From assembly GCF_932294415.1 (NCBI RefSeq), contig NC_065543.1:41686277-41750276 (forward strand): a stretch of DNA of 64,000 bases, in the 5' to 3' direction. A program made the translations under genes and the position numbers. Below are positions 1-14,909 of the stretch, piece by piece. This DNA comes from Quercus robur. Lineage: Eukaryota; Streptophyta; Magnoliopsida; Fagales; Fagaceae. Below the pieces are notes generated by a model that was given only the letters and a program-made list of their open reading frames with translations, was not told where the DNA came from and did no database searches. Each line of letters opens with the position of its first letter. Within the stretch, counting starts at the first letter, position 1.

Positions 1-420
1 TGGTTGCTAATGTTATGCAATTATATTTTGGAGAAAGTCCTCAACAGGTTGAAGTTAGCCGCGCGATGTCCACTACAGTTTCAAGTATATGATGCTTTTG
101 TAAACCCATGTGCATATTAATTAATTTGGTTTTTAAACAATTTCATTTTTAACTAAATGGCACACTAAGTTTTAACCAACTGATATGATTTGTTATGCAG
201 GGGTACTTTATGTTCATGTTGCATGAGGTTGATGGAGATGTAGACTTGACAAATCCAATACTTTCCCATAGCTATGTTTTACTGGTAATAATATAAAACG
301 ACATATTTGATTTGATTAAGCAGATGCATTAGCAGATCAAGGAAGCCCTCTCATTGGTTCATCATCTGCATTAGCAGATCAAGGACAGCCAGGACTCAGC
401 CCAGCGTCACACCCCTAGCA
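1..420 (+). other. Coding-like scraps, possible 3' end of a plus-strand gene
   Basis: Three short stretches look exon-like. Bases 3-86 are open in frame 3 and read as a plausible peptide (…MQLYFGESPQQVEV…). A pyrimidine-poor but usable acceptor (ttatgcag) near 200 precedes an open stretch to about 285, followed by a GTAATA donor-like site. An acceptor (taagcag) near 323 precedes a short tail reading ALADQGSPLIGSSS… that stops at a TAG near 417. That tail contains an imperfect direct repeat (GCATTAGCAGATCAAGGA, twice). The phases of the three pieces do not join cleanly in my hands, so this could be the end of a gene cut by the window edge or a decayed gene fragment. I do not recognise the family. 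Confidence 0.2.
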
Positions 421-1523
421 GCAACGGCACACTAGGCCTGTTGTACACTTGTATTACTCCTTAGCATGCAAGGCTCTAATAAGGGCGTACGGTCTGTGTA
501 ATAAGGAGTGTTGAACTATCACCACTCGTCATGATTTGTAAGTATGTGACATACCCAAAAACTTTCTTTCTCTTTCAATAAGTAGGGGTGAAAATATTCG
601 AACCCAAGTTCTTCTTATTCCAACTCTTCTTCCATTAGATCACTTTTTTTTGTCTTATTTGTTCAAAAGATCTTGAACAATTTGGTGAAGAACTTCAGCT
701 GCATTGGAAATGTTTACATTATTGATTACCTGAGTAACTGACGGATGAGAAAAGTAATAATGTTACAATTGTTTGCTGTAAACTGTTGCATTATATCCTA
801 GTATACTGAAACTCATACGGGCCATATATGATGCCACAAAACCAGAGCTTTTTTTTTTTTTTACAAGGCATTTCAAACTACTGAATGCTGATCTTAATTT
901 TTGCTAGGGTCATTTTTTTGTTGTCTAATTATGTGTCAAAAGTTTTAATGTAATCATAATAATTTCCATGAATTCATTTTATTTGAATTGTAATTGGGTT
1001 GGGGGTATAAGTAGAAGATGTTAGAAGTTGATGTTCAGTATGCTGTACAAAGAAGTTCGCCTGAAGTTTGCCAGGCAGTTAGGTCAACCGAGATCATCAA
1101 TACGGACTTCTGGAGGAGTTCACCTGACCTTGGCCTGACAGTTGGGTTGACTGAACTTTACGGAAAGTCACCGACCTAAGTTACCTTTGTTAATTTGGAA
1201 TTGTTTGCATAACCAAGGACTATTTATAATTTGACTAATTAACAACTCGGCTTAATATTGGTTAATCCACATAGTAGGGGTATAAACAAACTTTCAATCT
1301 TTCTGTTTACGGCTTTGCAATGCCACATTGATTGCAGGGAGAACCCTTTGCAATGAAAGGACAACAAATATAAGTGTAAACAAACAAAACAAAGAGGTGA
1401 ACTGCAGAGAAAATGCTTAATTACCATAATAATAACTACATTTAAACAATAAGGGATAGTAATGGTTTGAAAATAAGATTGGTATCAAAGTAAATTGCAG
1501 GAATCATTGAATGCATCTAACAG
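421..1523. other. Intergenic, 3' flank of the first ABCA gene
   Basis: AT-rich sequence with no supported gene. It holds the 3' flank of the minus-strand ABCA gene that stops at 1524. A block at about 1030-1180 is more GC-rich, with repeated 'gttcgcctga/gttcacctgac' words, and looks like a fragment of a repeat. I could not pick out a convincing AATAAA on the minus strand just beyond the stop. Confidence 0.4.
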
Positions 1524-2908
1524 TCATGTCAGGGTGTTGGATTGACGGGCCTCACGTGAAACCTTGATGAAAACATCCTCCATATTGGTGTCAGCCAAAC
1601 CCCAAGCAAAAACAGTGAACTTTCTCTTTGCAGTCTCAACTGCTTGGAATACATCTGCAATTCTAATCTCACTTTTCGGTATCTCAAACTTCTGGGTTCC
1701 AGATAATTGGTAAACCTTGCTGGCACTCGGTGAAAGATGTTGCACCATGTTCTCCACTTCTTCTTCATGATCCAAAGATGTTGTAATTGTAAACACATAA
1801 GACCCTCCATATCTAGCCTTCAGCTGTCAAACACCGTATGAATCCCAATTATGAAGTGTTATGAAGAATTAACTTATTCAATTACATTTTTATAGGAGAA
1901 TTAAAAAAAAAAAGAAAAAAGAAAAAAAGAAAAAAAAAAGACCGTTAAATAGCTGTACGTTGGTGGGATGTTAGTGCCCTTGAACTTTGACAAAGATGGT
2001 TCACACCATAGCAAGATACTCAAAGTCAAGATGATACAGAAAAGAGCAAGCTAAATTGCATCGGAGCTCCAAAAGTCTCAAGAATGAATTTGAATGGGGG
2101 AAAAATGAGGCTGTTAACAAGCCTAAACAGTAAAAACTTTTGTCATCTAAGAATAGACTTAGGATCAAATCCTGCCTAGAAAATAGGGATTAAGAGATGG
2201 GAGATGGCCACCTCCAGTGAATAGTGTTGACTGCTGAGTGCCCAAGGGGAGGTAAATACAACATTTTGGTGTTGTAAAACCATCAAGCTTGATACAGGAA
2301 TTTTGTGTCTTATAGTAATTTGACTGTTGGTGCTGATATTCAACATATTCATGAAAGAATAAATATAGGTGACGACGGGTATTGAGTACTTCAATACAAA
2401 TCAAATTAATTGAGGATTTTTACTCAGTAGTGTATATGCAGTTAGCTTGAATGCGTTCCAATGCTTCTCAGTTGCTAAAGCTATCATGCATTCTTACGTT
2501 CTTATCATATGCATCTTCCTATCTAATATAGAAGTTAGATAACTAAAGATCAAAAACAGGAAAATCCATTAAGGACTACTAACTCAATAATTTCAAATCT
2601 CTATGAATAAGTTATATTATCGAGGTACCTCTTTTGGGTTTCCTATGCACTGCAAGCTGCCGTCAACAAAGAATCCTAATCGATCACAGAGGAACTCTGC
2701 CTCTTCCATTGAATGAGCTGAAACCACGCATACAAGCTTCATCAGTGAAAGTATGAGGGAAAATAACAAAGCAAAGGACCATATAGTAGGGCAAGGAGAA
2801 AAATAGGTTTTTAATTTTAATTTTAATTATCATCTACAAGCCTATAAAACTGCAGTTCCGTTGTCTATATGATCCAACATCAGCAATAATTGGTTTGTAT
2901 TATTGGTG

Positions 2909-2941
<33 letters not shown>

Positions 2942-5900
2942 AAACTTGTTAAAATAATTGCCCGATCTTGCTTTGCATTCTTCACAACATTCCATAAGTT
3001 ATTCCTTGAAGCTGGATCTAATCCAGTACTTGGTTCATCCATGTAGACAACCTCGTAGAATTCCAAGGATTACATCATAAATAGCATAAGATAAATATCC
3101 AAAAAGGTTTTAAGCAGCACAGTAAATTGAAACAGAAATTAAAACATACTCTAGGATCCCCAATTAATGAAATAGCTACACTTAGCCTCCTCTTCATGCC
3201 ACCACTGTATTTTCCAGCTTGTTTGTCAGCAACTCCACCATGAAATAGGTTGAGACTCTTAAGAGATTCTTCTACTGCCTGAAGATAGAGCAAAGGAATG
3301 GACAAGTGAACTCAAAACATGTCATGCTGAAGGTGATCAGAAAATTAAAGCATTGTAGCAGCTTTATCACAATATTCTCTCTCATAGACACAAAACTAAG
3401 CTATCCATATACTGGACCCAGATATATACACTGCACAAAATTACCTTCGTTTGATGTCATGGTTGTTAGACACTAACAAATTAATACTTGGCATCGCACC
3501 AATAGCATCCCCCCTCTTTCTTTCCACCTTTTGAATAATTCTAATATTCACATTTCAAATTTATAGCTTAACTAGTGCAATTATCATATATCCTGTTACT
3601 TTTCCTACCTTGAGAATTTATAAGTAATAATAGTCCGTCAAAATATATGAGGCCACACTCAAATTCCAATATGCCCTCCCACAAGGATCTGTGGCTCTCA
3701 AATACAAATGAACCTTCATTCAACAAAATTGAGAGTGAAAGCAACATTGACTTACTTGTGTTAATGCAGAACCTTTAAGGTTCTTAAGTCTCCCATAAAA
3801 TAGTAAGTGCTCCCTCCCTGTTAGTGTTTCCCAAAGCAGGCTGTTATCCGAGGAAAAAAAAATTATAAGAAAATACACAGACTTACAAATTCAAAGCAAA
3901 GGAAGCAGAATGAAAGGAAAAAAAAAAAAGTTTCCTTGACACAACTGGAGGATGATCTAGCTTACTCATGCTGTGGGCATACACCCATGCTGGTGTATAT
4001 TTCATTCATATGAGTCCGTATATCAAGACCTTGAACAAATGCAGTGCCAGTGGTTGGCTTTGCAAGTCCAATCATCTGTCAACAGATATGTGTTTAACTC
4101 CTAAATATTGCATAAAGTACAAAAGATGATTTAATTTCTCTAACATAAGTGATTAAAATCCAAAGAGTGTCCAATCACAGTTTAATTAAAGTTTATTGCT
4201 ACTTCCTAGTTAGTCAAGGTAAACTATATATCTTTAATCTATCCACAACATTAAATAATTTCAGGTTAGGAGGAAATAAAGGTAAATGCTTCAAAAGAAG
4301 CACCATTGAAAGCATTTTCTATTTGCTCCCACCAATAGGAAAACACGTATACAAATTCCCAAAAGTTTATTTCATTTGAAGAGACAAAGAACCTGTATAC
4401 TGACCATGTTGATAAAAGAGGTTTTGCCTGCACCATTGGGACCAAGCATACCAAAACATTCCCCTCTAGGCACAGCAAGATATAGTCCTTGCACCGCGAG
4501 TTTTTCAGGGTTTCCATCACTTCCTAGGTATATCTTTTGCAAGTTATCACAAACAATGGCATGGCTTGTGCTTGATTCATGTAGCAATTGGTCAACCTTC
4601 TCCCTCTGGAAATAGATAAATTTGAATTATCATTTACATGAATAAAAGAGTTATGTCACTTCATTGAATAAGATGGATTTCACAACAATTTGAGGGACTG
4701 TATAAAATACACTTCCCATAACTTCTATACTGCAACAATCATCTCTATCACACAGTTTGAACCACACAGTTTGAACCAGGGAAGCATGGGGGTAGGGGAA
4801 GGAAAAAAATGAAGAGAACAAATTCTGATTGAGGCATAGAAAAAAAAATGTAATCATGAGGTTGAATAGACAAACAATCTGGAATTTTTTAATATTTCGA
4901 GATAATATCTAAAACAATGTATACAACACCTTGCAGATAAAGCACAGGATCAGAAAAAATTATGTTCTATTTATATTGGTTTTATGTCTATGTACTGAGT
5001 GCTACTAAAACTTCTTCATAACTCTCTACTGGTGGTGGTGGGTGAGAAATTTAGTATATGAAGTAGGATATAGAGAAAGTTACCTCTTGGTTAACATCAG
5101 CCTTATCCATCTGAACATTAAGTGTGGAGTCCTTACTTTGTAAACTAGGCTTCCAAAAAGATAACAGAGGCTTCTTTTGAGAATTTCTTCTTCTAACCCC
5201 GCTTCCTGGTGACACAAATCTATCTATACCATATGCAACAAAAAGCACCACCAACCAATCGACAAACATGATAATCAAGACCTCCTTCATCCCATTTTCA
5301 CTATCGTTCAAATCTTCCCACCTCATCCCACCATCCAATTGAGCATATTGTGCAAACTCATATAACCCGCGATATAAAGAAAATCCTGGATATAGCTCCA
5401 TTACTATAACCCACATTTCTGCAACCAAGAATTAGCCTCAGAATGATTAGAATTGGTGGAAAATATTCATGTGAAGGGTTGAAACAATGTGAAAAACACT
5501 AAAAAGGAAAATATCTAATTTACCAAATGATTGAGTGTGATACATGAACCAACACATGATTCAGTCAAACAACAAATTCAACTAAAGCAAAATGTCCACA
5601 TTCCTCCACTCTCCTGAACATGGATGATCAAACAACTAATGCAACTTCTAATGGTAGTATCAAGCAAAGGTTCCATCTTACCTCCACTATTGGCAAGAAA
5701 TCCATATAAACGACTAAAGTAAAGCATCAAATATTTACGTTTTTGCAATAGGATTCAGTTCTTAAGAGTAAAACTTTTTTTTCTTAGAAGCACTTAATCT
5801 AGTTTAATGTGTAAGCCACTCCACTTCACCCCTATTTATGAGAAAAGAAAGTAGCATTGCTCTTGCCCCAATTAAGTTTTGCCTAGCGTAGGGTTTTGAT

Positions 5901-8900
5901 CATCCATTGGAAATATACCCCATTCATACAATTTTATTTACAAAATTTTTCATTACTTATATGCTAGAACAAGTTCAAAAGGTACTAAAGCATGGTTTTT
6001 CGGGGAACTCCATGCAAAATCAGAATATTTTTAGTGTATCAGTTCAATCAAACATAAACAGGATCCTGGGGTTTGCGCTTTCCATGCTCTTGTATAACCT
6101 ATATAAATATCAATGCACAAGCAGCCTGGATGTAAAATAATTCCTTTGAGAGATTATTATTGTCTGTGACAACAAAGACTGCCTCTGATGTACATCTTTG
6201 TATCTCTAGTCTCAACCATTGGGAGTAGTTTTTGGATATCAACAAAAGAGTGAAAATCTGCAAGAAAATTCCTAGATATCAAGCTTTTGCTGTGTAAGAT
6301 TGATTATCTTTTCTGCAAGGCCATCAATTGAAACATGAGCTATCATTAAATAAAACATCATGTTGAAGCCAAAAAAATCAAAGGTATATCTGTGAAGCCC
6401 TATGAATGAGATAATAGATACTCCTTTTTCACAATTTTTGCCACTTACTTGGAAAATAGTTACTTTCAACAAAAGACATGAAAAGGAAACTTGCTAAAAA
6501 TCCTGTTCCAAAGACGCATATGTATGCTACCACTGCAAGCATTGAATTTCAAACATGACCATGTGTTAGTTAGTTAATCTTTTAGTTAGATATAGGGCTT
6601 TTACCCAACAATATAGTAAACCTCAAACCTGTAGCAGTCTTAACACTTGAAAAAAATGCAGCTCCTAGAAAGGCCAATGAAATTTGCAAGTTTATATATA
6701 TGAAATAAAACAAAAACTGAATGCTGATGTCATTCAATCCAAAGAATTTTAAGCCTGAAATGAAAACAACTTGCATTTTAGCAACATACTAACAAATTAA
6801 AGAGGAAAAAAAATTTAACTGCCATGCATTCTTACCTAGAAGTGCACCAGATGCTACAAAAACCAACATGTAGATCGAAGATACAAAAAGAAAGTAAAGG
6901 TAGGAAATCATCCAATAAGGCCCATCTCCAAGCCCATGCATTTTCATCATGATTCTTAGTTTCTGTTGTTTCTCATAAACTAATGATTTCAAAGCAACCT
7001 ACATTATTAGGCAACATGTTAAAAATATTCATAACCATAAGGTAAAAATCTATAGCCAAAAAGAAAAATAAAACAGATGTTAGATTCAATCATTGACCTC
7101 TGCTCTCAAGAAACTTAAGACATTGTCACAAGGTCTTCCAAGAGAAGGTTAATGCGTACCACTTAAGGCCTGATCCTAGGATTACAAGCAAATGTCATTG
7201 TAACACATTGATAGTCATAGATGTAGAGTTTGAATGATTTAAAATAGAAGAAATACGCATCTCTTCTCACATAACATAATAGCTCTCACTACTTGACTTC
7301 ACCATGTACAATATCTTTTCATATAGGTTGCATGCTCAAGTGCAAATTCATGCGCACTGAAAATGATCAATTTTTCAGCATCTCCTCAGACACCTCCAAC
7401 TAGTAGAATAATTCTGAATCCATTCGTTTGCACTTTCTACACATACATCTTTTTCTTTTTATTGGTGCGCATAGAGCTTTACAGACTTAAGAGTGGCGTG
7501 GACATCAATATCATGTATTGTTGGTCATTTCCAAAACTAGAATATTATAGTATAAGGAGTCAACTAAAGTCTAAAAGCATCACCAAGTAGATCTTTATAG
7601 AATTCCTAAGCATGAACTTATGAAGAGAATTATGACTAAATAAGGAGGGGGAAAAGAAAAAAAAAAACCCTAGCTATTCATGGCTTCTGCATATATAGAG
7701 AAAAAACAATTATGATAAACTAATGACAGGGCTTTCTTTTTCTTTTCCATTTTTTTCCCTGTCTATAAATGGTAATAGGGTGGCACAAATTCTAACAACA
7801 TTTGTAAGAACATGCAAACCATATGGACAAGTCAAACAGTGCTAATGCAAGTAACAACAGGTCACATACAGGGAATAACTGTAGAACAACCCATGTGAAG
7901 AAGAGAGGACCAACAAGAGAAGCGATATCCAAGTTGGGAATGGCTGTTCGTTGGTGCATGTCTTTGACAAATTCAAATAACATTTGTGTACCAGGGCCTT
8001 GCAGAAAACGAAGGTACACATTGGATGCCTATCAAAAAAAAAAATATTGCAACATTTCAGCATGTACAATCATTTGTCATTTGATGCAAACATTAAGATA
8101 CATATTAAATACTTAAAAACCTCCAAGGAAAGAGTCCAGTTCAAAGAAAAACATAAACCATATGAATGACATAAACAAATGTTAATGTACCATATTTCTT
8201 AAGGAAGCCTTGTTTCTAAAGGGAGTGAAATTGTTTCCAAAAGTGAATTATGAATAGTAGAATTCCAAATCAAATAAATTGAACAATAAAGATAATAGCA
8301 TGTTATGTCATTTTGCAGCCAACTCATTGGGTGTGATGTCCCTAATATGACATGACCAAGCAAACCTCTAAAAGAAGCTGATTAAGTCAATCAAATGCTT
8401 CAATGAAAATGGAAATTTTCCATTTTTAACAAATATTAACAGGACATGCCTCTCTTGATGTAGACAAGTAGATATTAGATATTATTTAGTGATGTAAATT
8501 TCTTGGTAGCCACCATCACCAGGATGGGCTTGGATGGGTTTGAAATGATGTTATTTGTGAGTATGTGACCAAGTCAGGTTTGGAGCAGGGTAGAGTTTAT
8601 GAGCTTTAGATACCCCTGGCCTGCCCTGCTTCACTTATACCCCAATCTAATATTTTGGCATATATATGCGTGTGTGCATGCATGCGTGTGTGTAAGGCTA
8701 AATACATGAAGTGGTTACAGTGAGATTTGGAGAAGCGTAGAATTTATAAACCAATTCTATCAAATATTAGTCACATGTTAGTTGAACTGTTCATGAAGGA
8801 ATTTTGGAATTATGAAACCAACAAGGGGATTTTTTTTTTTTTTTTTGCCTTTGGAATTGATGCCACTACAAAACTCAAATTGGTAGTATGGTCCAGCACT

Positions 8901-11900
8901 TTTTTTCTATCACTCTTCAAATGTAAGAAAAAAATATCTAGCACTACTACCCACAAATTCTGTAGTTTAGATTGGGTTAATGAATCCAATCTGATCTTTG
9001 GGATTTTTTTTTTCAAAATAACACTCATTTTCAAACAATTTCATTAGTTAGGATTGATTTCAAACTATTTAAGAAACTAACATCTCAAGTCCCTTAGAAT
9101 CAAGTTCACTGTAGCAACTTGAGTATCAAAGACTCGATTTCCATAAAAATCTACATGGAACTCGAGTCTTTCCACAAAAGAAAAGAATGCAAGTCTCTTC
9201 TTCTAGTCTCTTCCTCTTCTCAAAACAACCAAAGAAAAACGAAAGAGATAAAAGCATTTCCTCTTCTCAGAACAACCAAAGAAAAACGAAAGAAGAGCAA
9301 AGAAACACAAAGCAAATACAAAGAAACCCAGCAAGAAGAGCAAAGAAACCCAGCAAGCAAAGACAAAGAAATCCAGCAATACATGGTTGGAGCTGTTAAA
9401 GTGAGCACTGAAAGTCAAAGACAGAATTTGAAAATAGAGGAAGAAGAGGCATAACTGCTATTTTGTCTAACGGTCCCTTGAACAAAACGATGTTGTGTTA
9501 CTTAAATGTATTCTGTCTTGAAGGGAAAACAGTGTCGCTTAAGTTAAATGGAACGAGGTCGTTTTGCACATCTCTTCTTCAACGGTGATAATTTTTGAAG
9601 TGCTTTGTTTCTATCTCTGAGTATGCTCGGTGCTCTTAACCTTGGCCTCTAGTGAATAGTTAAGCAATAACTGTCATCCAGGCTATCATCCCTGATTTCA
9701 CGGATCAATGATCGCAAGGTGGTTGTGATTTAGTTAGAGCAATTTTGGCTTCTAGAAGGTTCTTGATGTATTGTAATTATGCTATATAAACAGACTAGTG
9801 TTAATGTATTCTATGAGCTTAATGAAATAGAATTTCTCTTTTCAGCTTTCCAGAAATCTCTCTCTCTCTCTGATTTTCTTGTTTTCTGCCATTGTTGACC
9901 AATCTTGCAAGCTCCAAAATTCTTTCATGGTATCAAAGCCACAATCCATGGCTTCAACAACACCAACAGAGATTGCTCAATCCACACACACAACTCCAAT
10001 CCATACAACTCCTACTCCTTCAACCTCAACACAATCACCATTGCTATTACTCTCCAACATGTCAAACCTCATGTCAATTAAGCTTGATTACACTAACTAC
10101 ATCCCACGGAAGCACCAGTTAATCACAATACTGGAGGCTTATTCTTTGGTCGAACACATTGATGGCACAACACCAAAGCCATCACCTTTTGTCCTTGATG
10201 CTACAGGAAATGCAACTTCAGTTGCTAATCGTTAATTTCAAGCTTGGAAGATCAAGGATAAGGCACTTCTTTCCTTGATAAACTCAACTCTCACTCCACA
10301 AGTCGTCTCACTTGTTGTTGGTATCACTAACTCAAGGGAAGTATGGAACACTCTAGAACAGAGGTTCACTTCCACATCAAGAGCTAACATCATGAATCTC
10401 AAGCTTGAGTTTCAAGGTCTTAAGAAAGGAAATGAATCTGTGAATTCTTTTCTGCAAAAAATTAAAGTAGCTCGTGACAAATTCCTTTCTGTAGGAGTCA
10501 TAGTTGATAATGAAAAGTTGATTTTCATTGTTCTCAGAGGACTCCCTAGAGAATTTGCACATTTCTATTATGCAATTTGAACTAGGAGTGATCCTATCAC
10601 TTATGAGCAACTTGCCATCATGCTACAAAGTGAGGAACAAGCTATGACTGATTACTTAGATTCAATCTCTCACTCTCTTGCTATTTTTGCTTTTAATGGT
10701 AAAGCAAATAGAAATTCACAAAATCAGTCACAGAATCATGTATCTGGAAGAGGAAGAGGAGGAGGTAGGTACAACCATGGTGGAGGTCAGCAGCAGTTTT
10801 CATCACAAGCCACTCATAATTTTTCTCCTCAAAATTCTTTTCAAGGCTTCAAGCATGAACGGCCAACATGCCAAATTTGTGGGAAATCAGGACATCAAGC
10901 CTTAGATTGCTACCATAGGATGGATTTTGCTTATCAAAGCAAAAATCCTCCCACAAAACTTGCTGCTATGGCTAGTGCATCCAATGTAGCCATTACCAAT
11001 AATCAAGATCCAAGGCTTGCTGATTCAGGTACATCAGATAATCTCACTGCCAATCTCAATAATTTCTCCATTCAGTCTCAGTACAAAGGACCTGAACAAG
11101 TCATTGTGGGAAATGGTCAGTCTTTGCCAATAAATCACATAGGTAATGCCACCTTACACACCAAATATCACAATTTCATTCCTAAAGATATCCTTCATGT
11201 ACCAAGAATTGCTTTGAATTTACTTTCAGTTCATAAATTCTGTTTGCATAATAACTGTTCTAGTCATTTTGATGTGAATGAACTCAAAATTCAGGATATT
11301 CCTACGGGGAGACTCCTTTACAAGGGCTTGAGTGAGAATGGAGTCTACCCTATCTACTCTAAGAACTTCATCAAGTCATCACCACACATCAATTCTGAGT
11401 CACCTTCACAAAAGCATCACTCTTCAGCTGTTACTCAATTTCCTTCTGTTTTTCATGTAAATAGAGAAAATAAATGGTTGTTGTGGCACCATAGGTTAGG
11501 ACATCCAAGTGATAAAGTTCTTGATGTAGCTTTATCTTCTATTGATAATTTATGTACCTCAGATAGTAATAAGAGTTTTTCTCATTGTAAACATTGTTTG
11601 AATGGTAAAATGCATCAATTTTCTTTTCCTATTTTTGATTTTCAAGCTTCAAAACCTCTTGAATTGGTGCATTTTGATGTTTGGGGTCCAGCTCCTGTCA
11701 TATCCACAAATGATTTTCAATATTACATTCTCTTTGTTGATGAGTATTCTAAATTTACTTGGCTTTACCTTCTTAAACACAAGTCTAATGTTCTTGATAT
11801 CTTTAAGTTCTTTAAAGCAATTGTTGAGAAACAACTTGATTCCAAAATCAAAGTTTTGAGAACTGATAATGGTGGAGAATTCACTTCTAATTCCTTCAAG

Positions 11901-14900
11901 CATTTTTATTCTACACATGGTCTTATTCACCAGTTTTCTTGCCCTCACACACCAAAACAAAATGGGGTGGCTGAGAGGAAGCATAGGCATATAGTTGAGT
12001 GCTCTCACTATGCTCTCTCATTGTCAGTTACCACCTTCCTACTGGTCCTATGCTATCTCAACAGCAGTACACATCATCAATAGACCTCCTACTCCCATTC
12101 TCAAGAATTCAACTCCTTGGGAAATCTTATTTCAATCAAAACCTGATATTACTCACTTAAGGTCTTTTGGTTGTGTCTGTTTTCCCTTACTGAGATCTTA
12201 TAATACGCACAAGCTGATGCCACATACCACTCCTTGTATCTTTCTTGGTTACATTTATCAAGACCCTGTCACTTCTCGAGTCTATATTTCAAGACATGTC
12301 CATTTTAATGAAACTGAGTTCTTTACTCCTCAGTCTTTAACCATTAGTCCAACCATTGCACCTAGTCCAACCACTGCACCTACTGCACAATCTTCCGCAC
12401 CACTGATGCCTACACAAAGTCTTATTCCTTTCCCATGTGCCTCATCTGACTCACAGCCTGCTTTCCTTCACACCACTACATCAAAAACTTCATCTAACCA
12501 GTCCTTCTCACTACCTATTTCTGTTCCTCAATTTGATCACACTTAATTACCTATTCTTTCTCCCCAACTATCACCATCCCCTTCTCCATCTACTTCTCCA
12601 TCACTTTCAAGTCTTGCCCCTACCTTACCTACTTCACCTACCATTGCTATACCTACTGCCATTTCCTCAGCTGCTCCACAAGTTCCTTCTACTGTCAATA
12701 CTTATCCAATGATCACTAGGTCCAAGGATGGGATTTCAAGCCCAAAGCCCTTGTTGCCAAGGCTGTAGCTGTTCCATCAGCAACTACTGCAGTACCATCT
12801 ACCTCATGCCCAACCAATTCAATTGCTGCTAAGGGTGTTGATGTTCCATTTTAGTTCAGCAATTCTGCAGTGTAGTGTACTAAATCCAAGAAAATCAGTT
12901 CTACTCCTAAGCTTGATTACACTATTACAAAACCACCATCCTATAGGATTGCGGCACAATACCCTCAATGGTGTTCTGCAATGGATGATGAATTTGCAAT
13001 GCTCCAAAGGCAGGGTACCTGGGTTTTGGTTCCACCCTCTCCATCTTAGAATCTGGTTGGTTGTAAGTGGATGTTTAGGCTCAAGCATAACGGTGATGAG
13101 ACTACCAACAAGTATAAGGCCAGGTTGGTTGCAAAGGGGTTTCATCAGCATTATGGGGTTGATTTTGAGAAAACCTTCAGTCTAGTTATCAAACCTCTTA
13201 CTGTGAGGATTATTCTATCTCTTGCTGTCCAATTCAACTGGCCTCTTAGGCAGCTTGATGTCAACAATGCCTTCCTTCATGGCTATCTGAGGGAAGAGGT
13301 TTACATGGTTCAACCTCTTGGTTATGTGGATCCAGCTCATCCCAATCATGTTTACAGGTAACTGAAGTCTCTCTACGGTCTCAAACAAGCCCCTAGAGCT
13401 TGGTTTGAGAGATTTTCCACACAATTGTTGCATATGGGTTTTCAGGCCTCTCTAGTTGATTCTTCCTTGTTCATTTTTAGACAAGGCAAATTGGTGGCCT
13501 ATCTTCTTGTCTATGTTGATGACATAGTCATGATTGGGAACAATCCCCAATTCTTGTCTTCTTTGATTGCTCAACTCAATGCAGCCTTTGAGCTTAAGGA
13601 TTTGGGTCCCCTTCATTACTTTCTTAGTCTTCAAATCACCAAGACTTCCAAAGGCTTATTTTTTACTCAGACCAAGTATGCTTAGGATTTGCTTCTCAAG
13701 GTCACTATGCACTCATCCAAACCAGCTCATACTCCTTGTGCTCCCAATTCCAGATTGGTTCCTAATGAGGGTCCCTTCCTTTCCAATCCTCATGCGTACA
13801 GGAGTTTAGTGGGTTCACTTCATTATTTGACCTTAACAAAGCTTGACCTCAGCTTTGCAGTGCAGCAAGAGTGTCAATTTAAGTCTGTTCCCACTGATTT
13901 GCTACTACGAATTCTAAGGAATGTCAATAGTACATTGCACTATGGAGTGTTTCTTCAACCTAGGCCTCTCTCTCTTTCAGCCTTTTCTGATTCAGATTGG
14001 GCAAAGGATCCTTTTGATAGGCGTTCTATTACTGGTTACATGGTCTAACTAGGTTACAACCCCGTCACTTGGAGTGCCAAGAAGCAAGAGACAATTTCAA
14101 GATCTTCAACTGAGTCTGAGTATAGGGCTTTAGCCACAACTGCTGCTAAGCTTTCATGGCTTCACCAAGTGTTGAAAGATCTTGGTATTTTTCCCCTCCT
14201 TAACTCTGGTGTGATAATATTTCTGCACTTGCCATTGCTTCCAATCCTGTCTTTCATGCTCACACCAAACATGTGGAGGCGGATTACCACTTTGTTTGAG
14301 AAAGGGTGCTTCGCAAAGATCTTCAAGTGAAGTATTTCCATGAGTGATTAGCTCGCTGATATATTCACCAAGAGCTTATCCACCTCTTGCTTTGTTTTTC
14401 TCAGGTCCAAAATCATGATGTCTGTTGACCCAATGGTTTTGAGGGGGGATGTTAAAGTGAGCACCGAAAGTCAAAGGCAAAATTTGAAAATAGAGGAAGA
14501 AGAGGCATAACAACTATTTTGTTTAACAGTCCCTTGAACAAAACAATGCCATGTTACTTAAATGTATTCTGTCATGAAGGGAAAACGGTGTCACTTAAGT
14601 TAAATGGAACGAGGTCATTTTGCACATCTCTTCTTCAATAGTGATAATTCTTTAAGTGCTTTGTTTCTATCTCTGAGTGTGCTCGATGCTCTTAGCTATG
14701 GCCTCTAGTGAACAGTTAAGCCATAACTGTCATCCAGGCCATCATCCCTAATTTCACAGAGCAATGATCGCAAGGTGGTTGTGATTCAGTTAGGGCAGTT
14801 TTGGCTTCTAGAAGGTTCTTGATGTATTGTAATTATGCTATATAAATAGACTAGTGTTAATGTATTCTTTGAGCTTGATGAAATAGAATTTCTCTTTTCA

Positions 14901-14909
14901 GCTTTCCAG

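Noticed and set aside
8727..9047. Open frame of 106 codons in intron 6 of gene 1
   Set aside because: AT-rich sequence with poly-T reading as Phe runs; it crosses the Mutator-like element boundary and has no recognisable features.
9119..9454. Open frame of 111 codons before the copia LTR
   Set aside because: Low-complexity Lys/Gln/Glu translation of a purine-rich repeat inside the Mutator-like element, running into the LTR.
9879..9947. Upstream ATG as start of the copia gag
   Set aside because: It lies in the LTR and spans the primer site; the ATG at 9948 is the reasonable gag start.
12823..13185. 120-codon open frame in the copia element
   Set aside because: A shadow of the reverse transcriptase region in another frame; the real reading is visible in the frame with KARLVAKGF and YVDD.
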